From NCBI RefSeq assembly GCF_901709675.1, contig NC_051089.1, forward strand, positions 5,686,476 to 5,750,475: a stretch of 64,000 bases of DNA, read 5' to 3'. A program made the position numbers and the translations under genes. Below the pieces are notes generated by a model. The model did no database searches. It was not told where the DNA came from and was given only the letters and a program-made list of their open reading frames with translations. Position 1 is the first letter of the stretch. Each line of letters starts with the position of its first letter. The DNA comes from Syngnathus acus (taxonomy: Eukaryota > Chordata > Actinopteri > Syngnathiformes > Syngnathidae). Shown here piece after piece: positions 1 to 13,196 of this stretch.

Positions 1-2739
1 CCAAGGAACTCGAAGAAGAAGAGTCAAAGACAGGTCAGCCGATCCACACCTGCTCACACAAGCGCAGTTATCGCAATCGCAGAAATATTACCTGTATGTT
101 TACGACAGGGGAAAATATACTTGGCAGGATTAATGTTTTTCTTTGTGTTATCAACTTTTGGTAAGGACAAAGAAAGTATGCAAAAAACACACAATGTCTA
201 GCTGTTAAGGCATAGTGGTAGAAAACAGAAGACGGTGAGTTGCAGAAATAGCCGATATCACCAAAAATGCCAAACAATCTCCAATAATTGCCGGCTTCAC
301 ACATGAACAATTTGTCTGAAAGGAAAAACCAACAATTAACATGAACGTGCACTTTTGTAAAGTATTGCAATAGCCTACGTTGCTTGTCAAACACAAGCAA
401 GAAGATGAATTAGCCAATGTGGCAGTTGGACACTCAAGCAAAGAGTCTGAGCAGGTGGGCAGGTGTTAGGGCGACCCAACAAAAGCACTTAGTGAATGTT
501 AACTTTGTTTACTCAAGTGCCAGTGAATGCTGATGAAGCATGAATGCACATAAAAAATGAGACCTGCTCCAGGCACCAAGTACAGCAGCCTGTTGGCATC
601 ATTCTTAGTCAAGTGTGTGTGTATGTGTCTGTGTGTGTTGAATGGAGACAGATGCACTCATTTAGAGACGCCAACAAGCTGTTTTACATTCCACCTTCCC
701 CAAAAAGCTTGACTGTAAAATTCATGATGTTCAAGTTGCACCAAATGGGCGGTGGAAGAGCACCCGTGCACGTCAAGCCTGTTGATGGAGCCGCACTTTT
801 TGATATTTGGGGTGTACATCGACACTACGCAGTACCAGGAAGGGAACATCCCCGGAGAACCTTGAAGTTCTCTGTTTTAAAGTTTTGCCTCTTGATTAAG
901 TTCGTACTTTTATTGGAATATCCAATGAATAAAAACAAAAATGAGACATGTTATGTAATGTCAGTAGGGAAATTAAATTAAGAGACGTTTTTAGGAGCTG
1001 GTAGCAAGGCCAACGCTTCTAGCTCAGTCTCTGCAGTTGGCAGGTAAATCCGGAGTCAATTTTGTCTTTTTGCTAAATAACATCCATCCATCTATTGAAA
1101 GTTGATTGGCAACCAGCCAATTACAGGGCATGTCCACCAGTTCATCCATTCATTTTGTATACACTCACTCAGTTCGGGGTCTCTCGGGGGCCAGGGTCTT
1201 TCCAAATGACTTGAGGCAAAAGATGGACTCCAGCCTAGACTGATCAGGGGATTTTGTTAATATTAGTCAAATGTGGAGCCTGTCAAACTTAATAAATACA
1301 TTTATTTAAAGAAAAAAAAAAATGTGTGACTTGACGACACGACCACTATTAAATCCACAAACAACTTTAAAGAAGCCAAGTGAACTTCAGTAAATGCTCA
1401 TCACCATCCTGAGCAGTTCTCCCTCAAGCGTTAATCTCATTTGCGTCATTCATTTGACTCCTCCTTTAGTCTGATTGAATTATTTAGCCTTTTCCCGCCA
1501 ACAGTAAAGTTAATACCATGTGATTTTAATAAGCCGCGAGGTGATGGCGGTAGAGGCGATGACTTTTTCTATTCTTTATTGCCTCCCAGTCCCTCATGAA
1601 TGTTTCAGAGTCATCCGTGCAGCCAGGAGTGGGGTCAGCTGTCCCACAACTAGCCGGCCTGAATATTTTAGCGTGAGCGAAAAGGGTAGAGGAGGGTAGC
1701 ACAGTGCAAGCCGATCACAGCGACGACTTGCGACCAACGGTCCTTGCCCTCGATCCCTCCTGTCATCATGTGGATCTTGTTTCGATCCAGGTGGACGTCG
1801 TAGGGCGGCGGCGCTGGAGAAGGCGAGCTAATGGCCGTTGTCTTCTGAGATGGGCTCGTGTAAGCACTCAAGACAGGCGGCTTTTGTGTTGCCATCTGGC
1901 TCCAATTGTGCTGACAAAGGCACACGTTCATGCCCGAAACAAAGCCGCCCAAAACAAGCTCCACTTTAATGGCGACGATGGGGAGCTCATGTGCGTTATC
2001 TTAATGAGCTGTCCAAAGGAGAGCACGCCTTCCTTTTCAAAAGCAGCCTGATTGGAACAATAAGCGCTGATAACTAGGAACCAGGACTCTCTCAGTCACG
2101 CTGGGCTGAGGTATTCCTTTGTTGCCTTTATGGCTACGGCAAATAATGTTCAACAACAGCGCTCCGATTGTGGGATTCATAGTGCACACGTATGCACCTT
2201 TGCCACTGTGCGGTAACTCAACATGGTTCTTTGCTTTCCATGCAGATTGCTACGATGGGTTTGCAAATAGCTGTTTCGAAAAACAATTTTTTTGTTGGAT
2301 TCAGATTTTAATACAATACTTTTTTTTTTTTCCTGCCTTGCCACGTTTTGTTTTTCTGTTGACATTTTTGTACCTCACAGTAAGGCACTTGTACGAGCGG
2401 CATCACATGCAACAACATGCTCACCTCCCCCTCGACATGCAAAGCGACACTCTTATAGACAACCAAGTACATGTGTTCCTCCTCTCAGATGTGTTGGACA
2501 CACAGGCTTCCCGCCTCCTCTCTGCAGCATGTGCACTAATCTGAGCATGATGCACAGTTTAGAAGGCGCCACAGTCACACGAGTGCAGCTAGCATTAGAG
2601 GCGGCCTTTACTTTGTGCGCTTTTATTTTGGCGCAAGAAATGTAAAGTGTTGGCGGCTTGTGTGATATAAGCGCGAAGAAAAAAAGAGATGAAAGATGAT
2701 ATGTGAAGGCTACTTTGATGTATGACGATGGTTTTAGAG
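1..2739. other. Non-coding stretch without recognisable gene
   Basis: No ORF here resembles a protein I recognise; the open frames are short, overlapping and of random composition. A short GT-rich microsatellite lies at 612-640. Around 1100-1260 there is a degraded stretch (fragments such as GGCAACCAGCCAATTACAGGG) that resembles a dispersed repeat common in teleost genomes. A G/C-richer patch at 1690-1990 has overlapping frames on both strands but no domain. The first ~33 bases end in a donor-like CAG|GTCAGC and could be an exon edge, but this cannot be judged without the flanking sequence. Confidence 0.6.
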
Positions 2740-3065
2740 CACAGGTGTCAAACTCAAGACCCGGGGCGAGATACGACCCGCCACATCATTTTATGTGGCC
2801 CCCGAAGACAAATTGTGCATCAAATTCGTGTGTCATTACTAGAATTGCAAATTGTCTTCACTTTTAATATCTTTTTTTTTTAAATATTTGACCAGTTTTT
2901 ACTCGTCTGATTTGAAAACGAGTTATTTGTCAGTTTGTTTTGTAGCTTTTACTGTATATAATATGAGGTGCTCATACATTTATTTGGGTTGACAGTCATA
3001 ATGGCCCTCCGAAAGAAGCTATGACGACAATGCGGCCGGCGAAAAAAATGAGTTTGACACCTCTG
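2740..3065. mobile_element. hAT-type MITE, copy 1, with 8-bp target duplication
   Basis: A 326-bp non-autonomous element. Its ends are near-perfect 16-bp inverted repeats (left CACAGGTGTCAAACTC; right, reverse-complemented, CAGAGGTGTCAAACTC). It is flanked by a perfect 8-bp direct repeat TTTTAGAG at 2732-2739 and 3066-3073. An 8-bp duplication plus CAGRGGTG-like termini is the signature of the hAT superfamily. The interior carries the GGCCCGCCACAT / TGCGGCC palindromic blocks usual in this fish family and has no transposase. A relative lies at 54388-54710. Confidence 0.85.
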
Positions 3066-3073
3066 TTTTAGAG

Positions 3074-6000
3074 GTTTATTATATTGTAGTTGAGAGTCAA
3101 ACTCCAAATGCTCGTGCCGCGCTAAACTCTCAAAAATCGTTTGCCTCACTTTGAAGCAATTAACAGCAAATGCTCAAATCCCTCCAAATCTCCAAGTAAG
3201 CCAAGTATTGACTTGATTTAACACAGCGAGATAACACAAGGCTCATTTATGACCACTGTCAGATATGCACAGAACATCTATAGACTTTTTTTTTTTAAAT
3301 GTCTGTTGTCAATACTTGTTGAGAGTTGGGGGGAAATCCTGATTTAGAACTGGCAGATTATAAATACACACGCATGAAAGTATGAGGACATATAATACTA
3401 TTTTAAACGCCACGCATCTATTTTTGTCGAAGCATAAACGAGCCTAAAGGCTGCTTGTTGCAGACGGACAGAAACAAGGACGGCCGTATCAGTCAAAGTC
3501 ACCTCTGTTCTTTTTATATCCCCCCTCTGTCCCGTCTATCGAGTTATTCGCCGGCACGTACGGCAATAAAGATAGAACACCTTAATGCGCGAGGAACGGA
3601 GTGTTCACCTTATGCTTCTCTGGGGGATCGCAGTGTTACGCTCGCAGCGAATTACTGCCAGCGTTTCAATATTCTATAGGGAGTGTTAGCTGTATGTTCC
3701 TGGGCGTCTTTAATTGCCTCTGGGAATCTTTTTCAATACAGACAGACAATTGTTTTTTGTGTATAATTGTCCTGAACTGTATGATATTATTATATTGAAA
3801 AGAGGGCATCTTGGTAAGGAAAGCAACACTCAAGAAATCAATAACAGCGGCTCCTTTTTCTATCTCTATCCTCCGGGTACAACATTAGGTACACTTGCGG
3901 AAAATAATGGATTCCTATACAGGCGATGTATTGGGCAGGGGAGGGGAAATGCCTTTTGAAAAGATAATGTTGAGCTTTATAGGCAACTCTCAGTTGAATG
4001 CATTGCAACACGAAACCACAATAACATATTGGTTGACAATCTTTCGGATTGACTTCCAGCCGCTAATTTCAAGGAAGTGTGTTGTTACCGCTCTGCCAAT
4101 CAAAAATCAGCAATCTGACTAACCTAGAATTCATTCATTTAAAAAGTTAATCTGCATAGTGATACAGTAATCAGAAAGTAGCCTTTCTTGCCATGATATA
4201 AATACACATTGCTGCACTGCTGCTTACAACATTATATCATAACCTTGTTTGACAGACCTTTGGGTCCCCTCGCATACATCGCTAGTCATAATTGAGAGGA
4301 AGAGGGCCCGCGGAAAGCAGCTCAACTTGACATGCCCTTCTTTTCACTGGCAACGCATCCTCAGCCACGAGGCTCTCCCAGCGGCCGCGCATTACTAACT
4401 AAAGATATGTAAATAGGACGGCGGTGATGCCTTCGTTATTAGATGCGGGCTGCCGAATAACTTCAAGAGTGCTAATTAAGAGCCTTCCCCGTGCTGAGTT
4501 GTTTAGCGGTTTACACGCATGTTACGGAACCACCGCGCTCGCGGCTTTGACGGCAAAAGCCTGCACGGCACGCGAGCGTATTTCTCCCAGGGATGCACCC
4601 GAGAGACTGGAAACACTGCTCGGATAATAACTGGAATTAGAAAGCTCTTAATATTGCATTGATTTGGAATTAGACGCAATCCAGTTGAACAGGAGCGCTA
4701 CTACTTCACGATGTTTCAGAGAATACCCGTTATTTATCTGCTCCAGAGGTCACCGACCTTTCCGAAATTTAAGCAGCAACTTTTAGGTCATCAGTATTAT
4801 TTACACCTAAGGAACTGTTGAACCGATCATTTTTTTTAGTAGATCGAGGAGGAAAATTAGCTCATCATGGCTCAGGCTAATCATACAATCAAGCCAGCTT
4901 GTCCTGACTTTGATCGTAAGGGAGAAAACATTCGATTTGGCCCAATATGTGTGTCCCTCTTCACAAAACACTTAGACCCAGACTCACTACCGCTAGTAGT
5001 GATACTCATAGTGCGCACTTTCCTATCGCGTTATCTCCACTCGTCTGACAGCACAGTAGAAGCTTGCTAGGAGAGTTGGCGTATCCATCTCACTCATCCG
5101 ATCCGCCTCCTCCGCACCGGTGTGACTAATTAAATAAAAGTGTGACGCCTTCTGCTTCCTGATGATGCAACAAGCGGGGGGACGGACATCATGTGTATCT
5201 CACACTGATCTCATCTTTTCCTCCTCAGCTATGACATTACTGACGAGCTAAGGCCGAAGACAACGAAGGGTGAGTGTGTTGTGAATGTGGATCACCTGTG
5301 TCTTTGTTTTTTGACTCTCTTCAAAACACGCTCGCACATTACGGGGTAAGTGACGTCGTAATGTGCCTCAGCGGTATTAATTCAGTACAAAAGAAATATG
5401 AGATTCTTGGCATTTTGATGTAACAAATCACAGCAGTGATGTGACACTTGTGTTTTATTGGACTTAATATGCAAACAAACCTTTTTTCCTTCGGCTGTTG
5501 GCATCAAACCGCTGATTAATTGTAAACACTCCAAAGCTTGAGTCACACACTCTCTGTTTTTGTCCAGAAACTATTTAGTTTGTTTTACATTCATTTGTCG
5601 TTCTTGTTTGCTGATGTTATTGTTCGGTGCGCCGGCGGCCAATTTGTGACATTTCAGGGGGGGGGCAATTACTCTGAAAACATTCTGTATTAGAGAGCAG
5701 TATCCTCCTAAAGAGATCTTACAAAGTAGAGGTAAACAAATGCAAGAAGGCCCTAATGGATTCCTTTAAAATATCTTACACATATACAAGTATGAAACAA
5801 ACCAAAAAGGCCTCAAGGTCCTCTTCTTTTTTTACAATTTATTTTATCTAATAAAATCCAGTAGGTTGCTTTCCTCTCCAACGTTCCAAAGCCATGCATG
5901 CAATGTTGATTAAAGACTCTGGTACTTCTAATAGATACTTCTACGGACAGCTGCAAGCAGCTTGAAACACATCAATGCTTATATTGCTGGAGCTGTATTG

Positions 6001-7894
6001 CTCCCCTTAGCTGACCGAAACCATATTATTTATTTTGCACCCTTCAATAAAAGTACAACACAAGCCAAGGACTTTAAAAAAGATGGAGGGATGCCAAACC
6101 TGATTCAACAAGGCCCCATCATGTAGAATTGTCATCAAAAACAATTCAGTGAATGTGGCACGAACGCAAGGGGGCGGGGTTGCGGGTCGCATCAGGAGGT
6201 AGAAGCAGCCTGTTTTGGCTCGGCGCAGACTGACTCACGGACGGCCTCTGGCAAGAGTACACTCGGAGAAGGACTCTTTGGCCTCACTCCACTTCGCCCA
6301 CTCCGCCGCGGCCCAAACTCTGTCAAACGTCAGCGGCGTAGATCCGAGGCGGCGGCGATGTTCCACCCGGAGAAGATGCGAGATGTCACATTCCTGATAG
6401 CGTAACCTCTCTCCGTGATTGCCTCTGCGTGAGACTGACTAAGCGAGTTTTGGCATGACAGACCCTTAGTGTGTTGCGGCATCGGGCGTTCAATCTTTTG
6501 CTTTTATTAGTAAAAAATAAATAAATAAAACTCTCACGATAATATCGAATGCCATGCAATTGCAACATTATGGCCAAAACATGGTGATAATAGCTTCTTA
6601 CTTACATTGATTCCTCTACTAAACAGCAGAATTAGTAAAACAACAAAAAACACACTTTGGTTATTATACCCATAATTTGATCATACAATTGAAATGTTAC
6701 TGTTTGAAATATTCACTATTATTTACTGGTAATTATTTGGCTGATGCCCTAACTACGGCTCCATTCCTGGCCGCCATAGTATCGCAAAGGCAAAAGGCGG
6801 GAAATAATAGAGCAGATGACATTAACATATAGTACAGAAGCGCACTGTATTAGTGCTCCGATGCGCCTCTAACTCTTACTTTAATAACCGTCAGTTTGGT
6901 GTCAGTTGCATGAATCCGTTTCATTACAGGCTTGGCCAGTTACAGCTTGTTTTTATTGCACCCTGATTGGTCATCGCTATAAAGCCAACGCGTGCGAGCC
7001 CGGCGCGAGAAGAAGATGATGGAAAATAGCAAAAGTAATTTCCTGTAACTAGCCAAAATAAAGTCTGGCCCGTTGGAGTCAAGGAAAGGGCGTTAGTCAT
7101 TACCGTAGTATCCACTGACCTTCACCGCTGCTCTTGTCGCTCGCTAATATCCTGCCGGCCTTTTCGACCTCTCGGCTGCTGAATCATCCCTGATCAATTA
7201 TTCTAATATTTGTGTGGCACTTTTTGCCATCGATTTGCGCGTTTACGCGGGCTGCGGTATACCTTATTTAATCAAGCCAGCCTCTGCATTTAATTAACTT
7301 GTTGGAGAGTTCAGGGGCACTTTGTTTTCATAAACCTCCTCCTTATCGATACATGTTCATCTATGACTTATGTTTATTCGCTCGAGGCTTTTATGGCGTC
7401 ATTACCGGCGACCGAGATCAGATCACATAGTAAATAACTATCTGCGGCACACCCGGACGATACTCTCTCTCTGTTAGTTTTGACATAAAAAGTAGAACTT
7501 ACAAAGTTGAACACAGTCAAGCAAGGTGTTCTAAATTTTAAATTGATTAAAAAAAAATCTCATAAAATGTAATTTTTTTAGGGTACACATTTTTTTTATT
7601 AACTGTATTATCACATCCACAACCATTAAAAATTTTGGGGTCACATTAATTTTTTTTCATGAAAATATCTTTACTATGATGGTCTGCAAGTGTTTTTCAC
7701 ACAAATATTTAGTGTCATTTAGTTAACCTCCTTTGTCGTATGTTGTGAGTTGGAGAAATATGTCCAAAGCAAACAGTTCAGCAAATTTGAGGCTTTTTGT
7801 AATTTTTTTCCCAAACTCGTCAACATTACCATGAAATGACCATTAGTGCAGGATGTGACCGGCCTCTTGGTCAGATGGGGGCACAAGAGTGCGA
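3074..7894. other. Non-coding stretch, mostly single-copy
   Basis: I see no supported gene. The sequence is mixed AT-rich DNA with homeodomain-type TAATTA/TAATTAA words (for example near 4470 and 7290), which is compatible with regulatory DNA but not proof of it. A possible 41-nt microexon at 5229-5269 is listed separately. A homopolymer G run lies near 5658-5666, and A/T-rich runs fill 7540-7660. Confidence 0.5.
5229..5269 (+). other. Possible 41-nt microexon (unidentified gene)
   Basis: A strong polypyrimidine tract and acceptor (CATCTTTTCCTCCTCAG) is followed by 41 nt that are open in one frame (C + YDITDELRPKTTK + G), and then by a donor-like GGGTGAGTG. The length is not a multiple of three, so an exon here would join a phase-2 to a phase-1 intron. 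I do not recognise the peptide, and no convincing partner exon is visible downstream. Chance splice-site pairs are expected in 64 kb, so this is only a candidate. Confidence 0.18.
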
Positions 7895-8060
7895 GACACA
7901 ATCTCATTTACAATGCCAACCTGGAGCCGATTTAGGGTTCAATGTCTTCCCCAAGGACACTTAGACAAGGAACAAGCGGAGTCAGGAATCAAACCATTGA
8001 CACTTCAGTCATTGGACAACCCACTCCAAGAACTGAGCCACAGCCACACAATGAAAAATT
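7895..8060 (-). mobile_element. tRNA-derived SINE fragment
   Basis: Read on the minus strand, the sequence begins with a tRNA-like head. It has an A-box-like TGGCTCAGTTCTTGG (8026-8040) and a B-box-like GGTTTGATTCC (7985-7995), spaced as in a tRNA promoter. It continues into a body containing AGTGTCCTTGGGGAAGACA and TTGAACCCTAAATC, a layout I associate with widespread teleost tRNA-SINEs. It is degraded relative to a typical copy and no poly(A) or target duplication is evident. Confidence 0.65.
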
Positions 8061-8109
8061 TTTTTACATTTCAGTCTGGCTCAATGGTTAGAAAATCTGC
8101 TAAGGATTT

Positions 8110-8245
8110 CTGAGTTGTAATCTGTTGAAACCTTCCTCAGGTTCAACGGAGGCTATCAGTTATCCGTAGGTGTGAATGTGAATTTGAATGAATGTGTCTG
8201 TGCCCAGTGATTGACTAGCGAGCCACTGAGTCATCTTCAGCTCCA
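8110..8245 (+). repeat. Fragment of a dispersed teleost repeat
   Basis: The stretch with GGTGTGAATGTGAATTTGAATG and CAGTGATTGACTAGCGAGCC resembles the much-copied fish repeat whose better-preserved fragment lies at 12858-12945 (GGTGTGAATGTGAGTGTGAA ... GGCGACCAGTCCAGGGTG). It is adjacent to the SINE fragment on its left and may be part of the same retroposon tail. Confidence 0.45.
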
Positions 8246-11200
8246 GTTTAACTGCAATCCTCATAACAAGCAGTGCAGACACAAATGAATGGATTGACTG
8301 CGGTCTCCGACATCAAGACATCAGTTTCATTGTTTCTCATCTCGCTCTCTGGCACACAAATGATCTGGAAAAAAAAAAAACAGTCCGGGGGTGAGAAGTA
8401 CCATAGCTCCGGGTTAGGTACCTGAGGACCCCGGACGAAAAAGTGGATTGCATTTTTCAACACAAAGGTGCAATTAGTGCCACATAATGGCCGTTTCCTC
8501 CCTGCTTTAGCACAGCTGACAAATATCAATTTAATCCACCCCGATGTATTCGCATATACTCTGCTAAGATTAGGAGTCCTTGCCGTTAGTGTTTGCTGCG
8601 CAGTCGGCGTTATCTGAAGAGCTCTCCCCAAAAGGGGAAAGCGATTTAAACTCTTTGCCGATGCTGTCGGCAGGAAGGGGAAGTGAGGACAAGGCGGGAG
8701 AGAAAAGAGGGAATACCTTGAGTCCTTCACTGTCTTATTTGTCAGGTGAGGCTCAGCAGAAACTAACAGAAGGATGCTGGAATGTCTCCAAGGGAGCTTG
8801 TGTGATGCCTTCAAGTTGGCTTTGACTGGCTGTAGTATTTAAATTATGCATGCGGCCGTCTCAGCCACTTATCTGCGCTTTTATCCCCCTCAGCCTCGTC
8901 CTGTCGTCCGTGTACTGTGATGGAGTACGATGATAACCACTGAGATGGCAAGAAACGAGTAATACAGGTTGTTGATGGGGAAAAAAATGTTTGTCATCTT
9001 GTCATATTTAATTTAGCCATTCTTTTGTGTGCCAGCATGGGTAGCCAGTGTACAATACGGTTTCAACGCAATATATAAAGACGAGTTCTTCGAAAGGATA
9101 ATAAATGGCGATTCGAAGTAGCGAAGTAGCCTTCGCTTGGTCCTCGTCGCCTAAAAATTGACTAATTCAAGGAAACTACTCTGCTACATTTACTGTCTTC
9201 ACATTGATAATTATGTGCAATACATGACCAGCGTTAGCACGTCAGCTGTGCTACTCGACTGACTCAATGACAGCTAATGAATAAGGCGAGAGTGCCGCTC
9301 TGTTTACCACTCCGCTCCCCGAGAGGGCTCTTTCTTTTGTTTTTGCCGGGGAAAAAAAAAAACCTTAGGAGCCTCCATTGAAACCCTCTGCCTCTGGGCT
9401 CAATTAACTGCCAAAGATTAGGCATAAAGCAGATGAGAGCGTGTGCATGAGGGCCGCGCCGTTGCCGTGTTGATGCGGATGTGCATGGGCGGAATGAAGA
9501 CTGCTGGGATATTGCGACGGCGAGATATGCTGTGCATTTGTAGATGACGGACAAACGTGCCAAAAAAGGAGTCGTGGAAACTGACGAGCCAAATAATGAA
9601 TGCATTCTTTAATGGAATTATTATCCTAAAATAACTGCTGTATTTGTTCTCTGAAAAATGTTTTTTTATTGGGTCTGTAAGAATTTGTGGACCGGGAAGT
9701 CCCAGGTCCAGTGATGTGCTTTGGGCAAACATGGAAAATAATAAGCCGCTTCACTTGTCAATGTTTCAGAGTCAGGGTCTAGCCTACCCAAGCTGAGTTT
9801 GAGTGAGAGGTGGGGTACACATGGTCACAATTCAATCATAGAGCATGTTAAAGTTCAGAGTTGTTACATATGTAAATTGAAAAAGAAGGCCGTTTAATGC
9901 TAACACACGATACAAAACGGCACAGACGAGCTAACTAAGTAGCATCAATAGTTGCGATATTATAAACATTGTAGCAGCAGATATTTGAACACAAACGGTG
10001 CATTAACACATGTAGACAGACAATATGAACATCGAAAAAGGTCTATTTGTGCAGTTTATAAAACTTCATGTAAAACTTCACGTCACTCACACCAGATTAA
10101 TGAATAACGTTATGAATATATGTTTGATAAATTACATGATAAAAACTGGGAAAAACAGAGCCAAGGGTCGACTGTAGATCATTTTGTCATGAGCGCCCGT
10201 TTTTATTTTAAGCAAATAAAGCTTGAATCTGACAGACTAAATTGGCTCTGACCCTAATAATAAATAAAACGCCGGCGAAAATAAGCATGTCGTGGCCCTT
10301 CAGCAGCCTCCAAATGGACGGTCACCTTCACGCCGCGTCGGGAAACAAACAAATCACAACGCAGGTGGAAGGAGGAGGTCGCCGGGAATGTCATACTGTG
10401 TCACTTTAAATATTCAATCCGATTAACATAGAGAGGATGTAAAGCGGCGGGGGCAAAAAAATGACTCACTCGTCTATTGAGGCGGTCGGCGTCCCGTTGC
10501 GAGCGGCGAATCAAGTGCCGCTTTTATTTTTCTGCTCTCTTTCAACCTTCCTCCTGCTCCGCCAGTCACCTTGCCTTTGGGGCTTACCACAGGAGTCTCT
10601 TCAAACCATCCTTTTAGTGTGAAGAGAAGAGTAAAGATTAATGCACATCCGTGTTCGAATCAGCCTCAAGGGCCGTGGCTAGGAGTCTCATAATTAACGC
10701 TACCAGTGCCATGGGCCTTTTTTTGGCGGGATACCTTGACCGGTAAGGAGAGAAAAGCCTCTTGCAAGGTAAAGGATGTGTTCAATTGGACTGGGATAAC
10801 TGGGAAGGGCAAAATAATGCTGGTTGTTAGGTACTGGAGCTAATTGGAGAGGCTGCAGGCGTTGATGTTATTGGCAGGCCAACCTTGATAGTGGTCCAAA
10901 GAAGCATCATAGAAAATGGATACTCAGGACATGACGTTCCATTTTTTTGCTCTGAAGTTTCTCCTCCAGTGGAGTTCACTTTTTGCTTTATTGATGGTGG
11001 CCAATCCATATTTTGGATTTATCTGAGTCCCAGTAAATTTATCTTTAATTCCAAGTTGTCCTCGTAGCAAAGATATAGAAACATATTCTCTGATTAAAAA
11101 AGATATTGTTATATATCTTTAATCCTAATGAACAGTCTCATTCCATTATAGGCTGAAACTATTTAGTTTGACATTTACTGGCACCCGTCAATTTTTTCCA

Positions 11201-12857
11201 TCAGGGTGCTAAGCAACCAGAGGAGACTCAAGGACACGATTACGTCAATGTTGCCAACCAAGGAATATCCCCAGCCTGCAACCCTCTCTCCATAACATTA
11301 TGCATGGTCATTTCTGATAAAAAATGATTATGTCTCACACACTTTGCAATCTTTTTGCAAAGCCAAGCAGCTTTTGTCGGGCACAGCAATATTGTTTTTT
11401 TTCTTTTTCTGTGGGCATTAGAAATGCATTGATCTCAACTGAACTGTCAGCAAATAAACATACAATTGGTAGTCCGAGCTTCTATACAGTGGAACAGCAA
11501 AAGTTGAATCCTACTGTGTTTGTTTAGAAACAATAATGCCAATGGAATTCATTGATTCTACGCTCAGCCTTTAGAAACTGTGTAGGGAAATGGTGTCAAA
11601 CTCATACTGTGTGTAATAAGGTATACATGGTTTTACATTGAGGAATATTTTCTTTGTATCATATTTATATTTATGTTTTTATACATTGTAATATTTTAAC
11701 AGATTGTGGGTGTTTTGGGGAGGCTAGAACGGATTATTTGCATTTCCATTCATTTCAATGGGGAATGATAATTTGAAGTATGGTTCTTCTGAAATACAAG
11801 CTCACAAATAATTTAAATAACTGTCTCAAGGCACTGTTTTTATTGTGACAATGTCTATATCTATTAGAAAAATGTTGTCCGCCTCTGGTGTGTGTACTAT
11901 TATGAGTTAGCACACCATCCGTTCCACAGCTTATTAATTTCAGAAATCAATATTAGTGCATTTTACTCTGGGGTTTTAAAGATTGTCTTTCCGCGAGTAG
12001 ATATTTGTTGAGTTTGTGGGTGGTTACTGCTAACCTCTATCCGCATACAGAATACATTTTAAGACGAGACATTGTTACGCGAGGTCAAGGCTGTCTGATA
12101 TATTTTTATAGGATGTATACATGCACTGAACTATTCCAGAAGTTCCCCGAAGAACTTATTTCCGGTGCAGGGCTCCCATCTACCAAACACAGTATAGGTT
12201 ACAGGTAATGGGAGCTATGCAAAAGAATGTAAATGTACATTGTCTCTGAGCAGCTATCGACAATACTTCATAATTACCAGTTCCCGCACGGAGAAATGGT
12301 TTCGCGGGCGTTTGATCCTCCTGGTAATGATCTTTACCGAGCTTTTAAGCGTCTTTGCTCATTATGCGCCAACTCGCCTCAATTTTTTTGGGGGGTTTCG
12401 TTTCATGGGCTCATCGCCGGTGTTTGTCTTTGATGGCTTCCTCTGATTGTGCTCTGGCTCCTCGGTGTCATAAAGCGGCAGCCCCGCTGTTCTTTGCGTG
12501 TAATGTTCCTCAAATATACAAATTAGAAGGAAGGCTGCAAACTCTGGAGGATGAACTGTGGTCCCTTTTTTTTTTTCCCCCAGTTTCGGATGATAAGAAA
12601 GGAAAGAAATGGTCGATGAGATTGAATCCGCCTTATTTTGCACATGAACAAGCTCTGATAGGCCATTCAAAGCAGCCTGCAAGTTGGAGTGCCTGCTGCA
12701 AATGAATCCGTCCATCAGCTTCGCGGCTCGTGCGCTGGAAGCAGAGAATTGCTTCTGCCTGTTTAACACGCTGGCGTTTAATTTGGCCTCCTCCTTGTTA
12801 AAAGATCCTGGATACAATCCTATTTTGGTGATGGTCTATGTTGAAATTTGCTGAGCG
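8246..12857. other. Non-coding stretch without recognisable gene
   Basis: The open frames at 8248-8825 (both strands) and 9264-9732 are overlapping, low-quality and unrecognised. An isolated GGTGTCAAACTC at 11593-11604 looks like a hAT-MITE terminus, but no partner end follows. A/T-rich DNA dominates 11500-12000. No RNA gene was recognised. Confidence 0.5.
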
Positions 12858-12945
12858 CAGGTGTGAATGTGAGTGTGAAGGCTTGTATGTGCCTTGCGAC
12901 CGATCGGCGACCAGTCCAGGGTGCAGCTCACCTCTTGACAGACTT
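12858..12945 (+). repeat. Dispersed teleost repeat fragment
   Basis: The stretch contains GTGTGAATGTGAGTGTGAAG followed by GGCGACCAGTCCAGGGTG. I recognise this as part of a very common interspersed repeat of percomorph fishes. It is short, with no visible ends, and explains the open frames that cross it. Confidence 0.6.
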
Positions 12946-13174
12946 ATGAGACATGGACGTGACAAGCCTCTGTTTGTTTCTGCCAAACTTGCCAGTCAGC
13001 ATTTTAGCACATCTTTGTCGCTCCCTTACTCGAGGCAAGTGGGCTCGTGGTTGTTTCAGAAGTTTCACCTTTAACACTGCTTTTGTTCTAAATCTTTGCT
13101 GTACATTTTCCCTACTTATGTCTGGTAGGTTTGTCTCCTGGGGGTTATCATCGTCGTTTATCGGCCACACCTGG

Positions 13175-13196
13175 CAGCAACAACAACAACAACAAC
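13175..13196 (+). repeat. (CAA)n microsatellite
   Basis: About seven CAA/CAG triplets in a row. They produce an artificial glutamine run in one frame and a cysteine run in another. Confidence 0.9.

Noticed and set aside
3455-3679. EF-hand-like start (TDRNKDGRIS)
   Set aside because: Only half of a calcium loop, with no flanking helices or second hand; the rest of the frame is random.
11593-11604. Third hAT MITE terminus (GGTGTCAAACTC)
   Set aside because: No opposite end or family interior follows within the expected ~320 bp.
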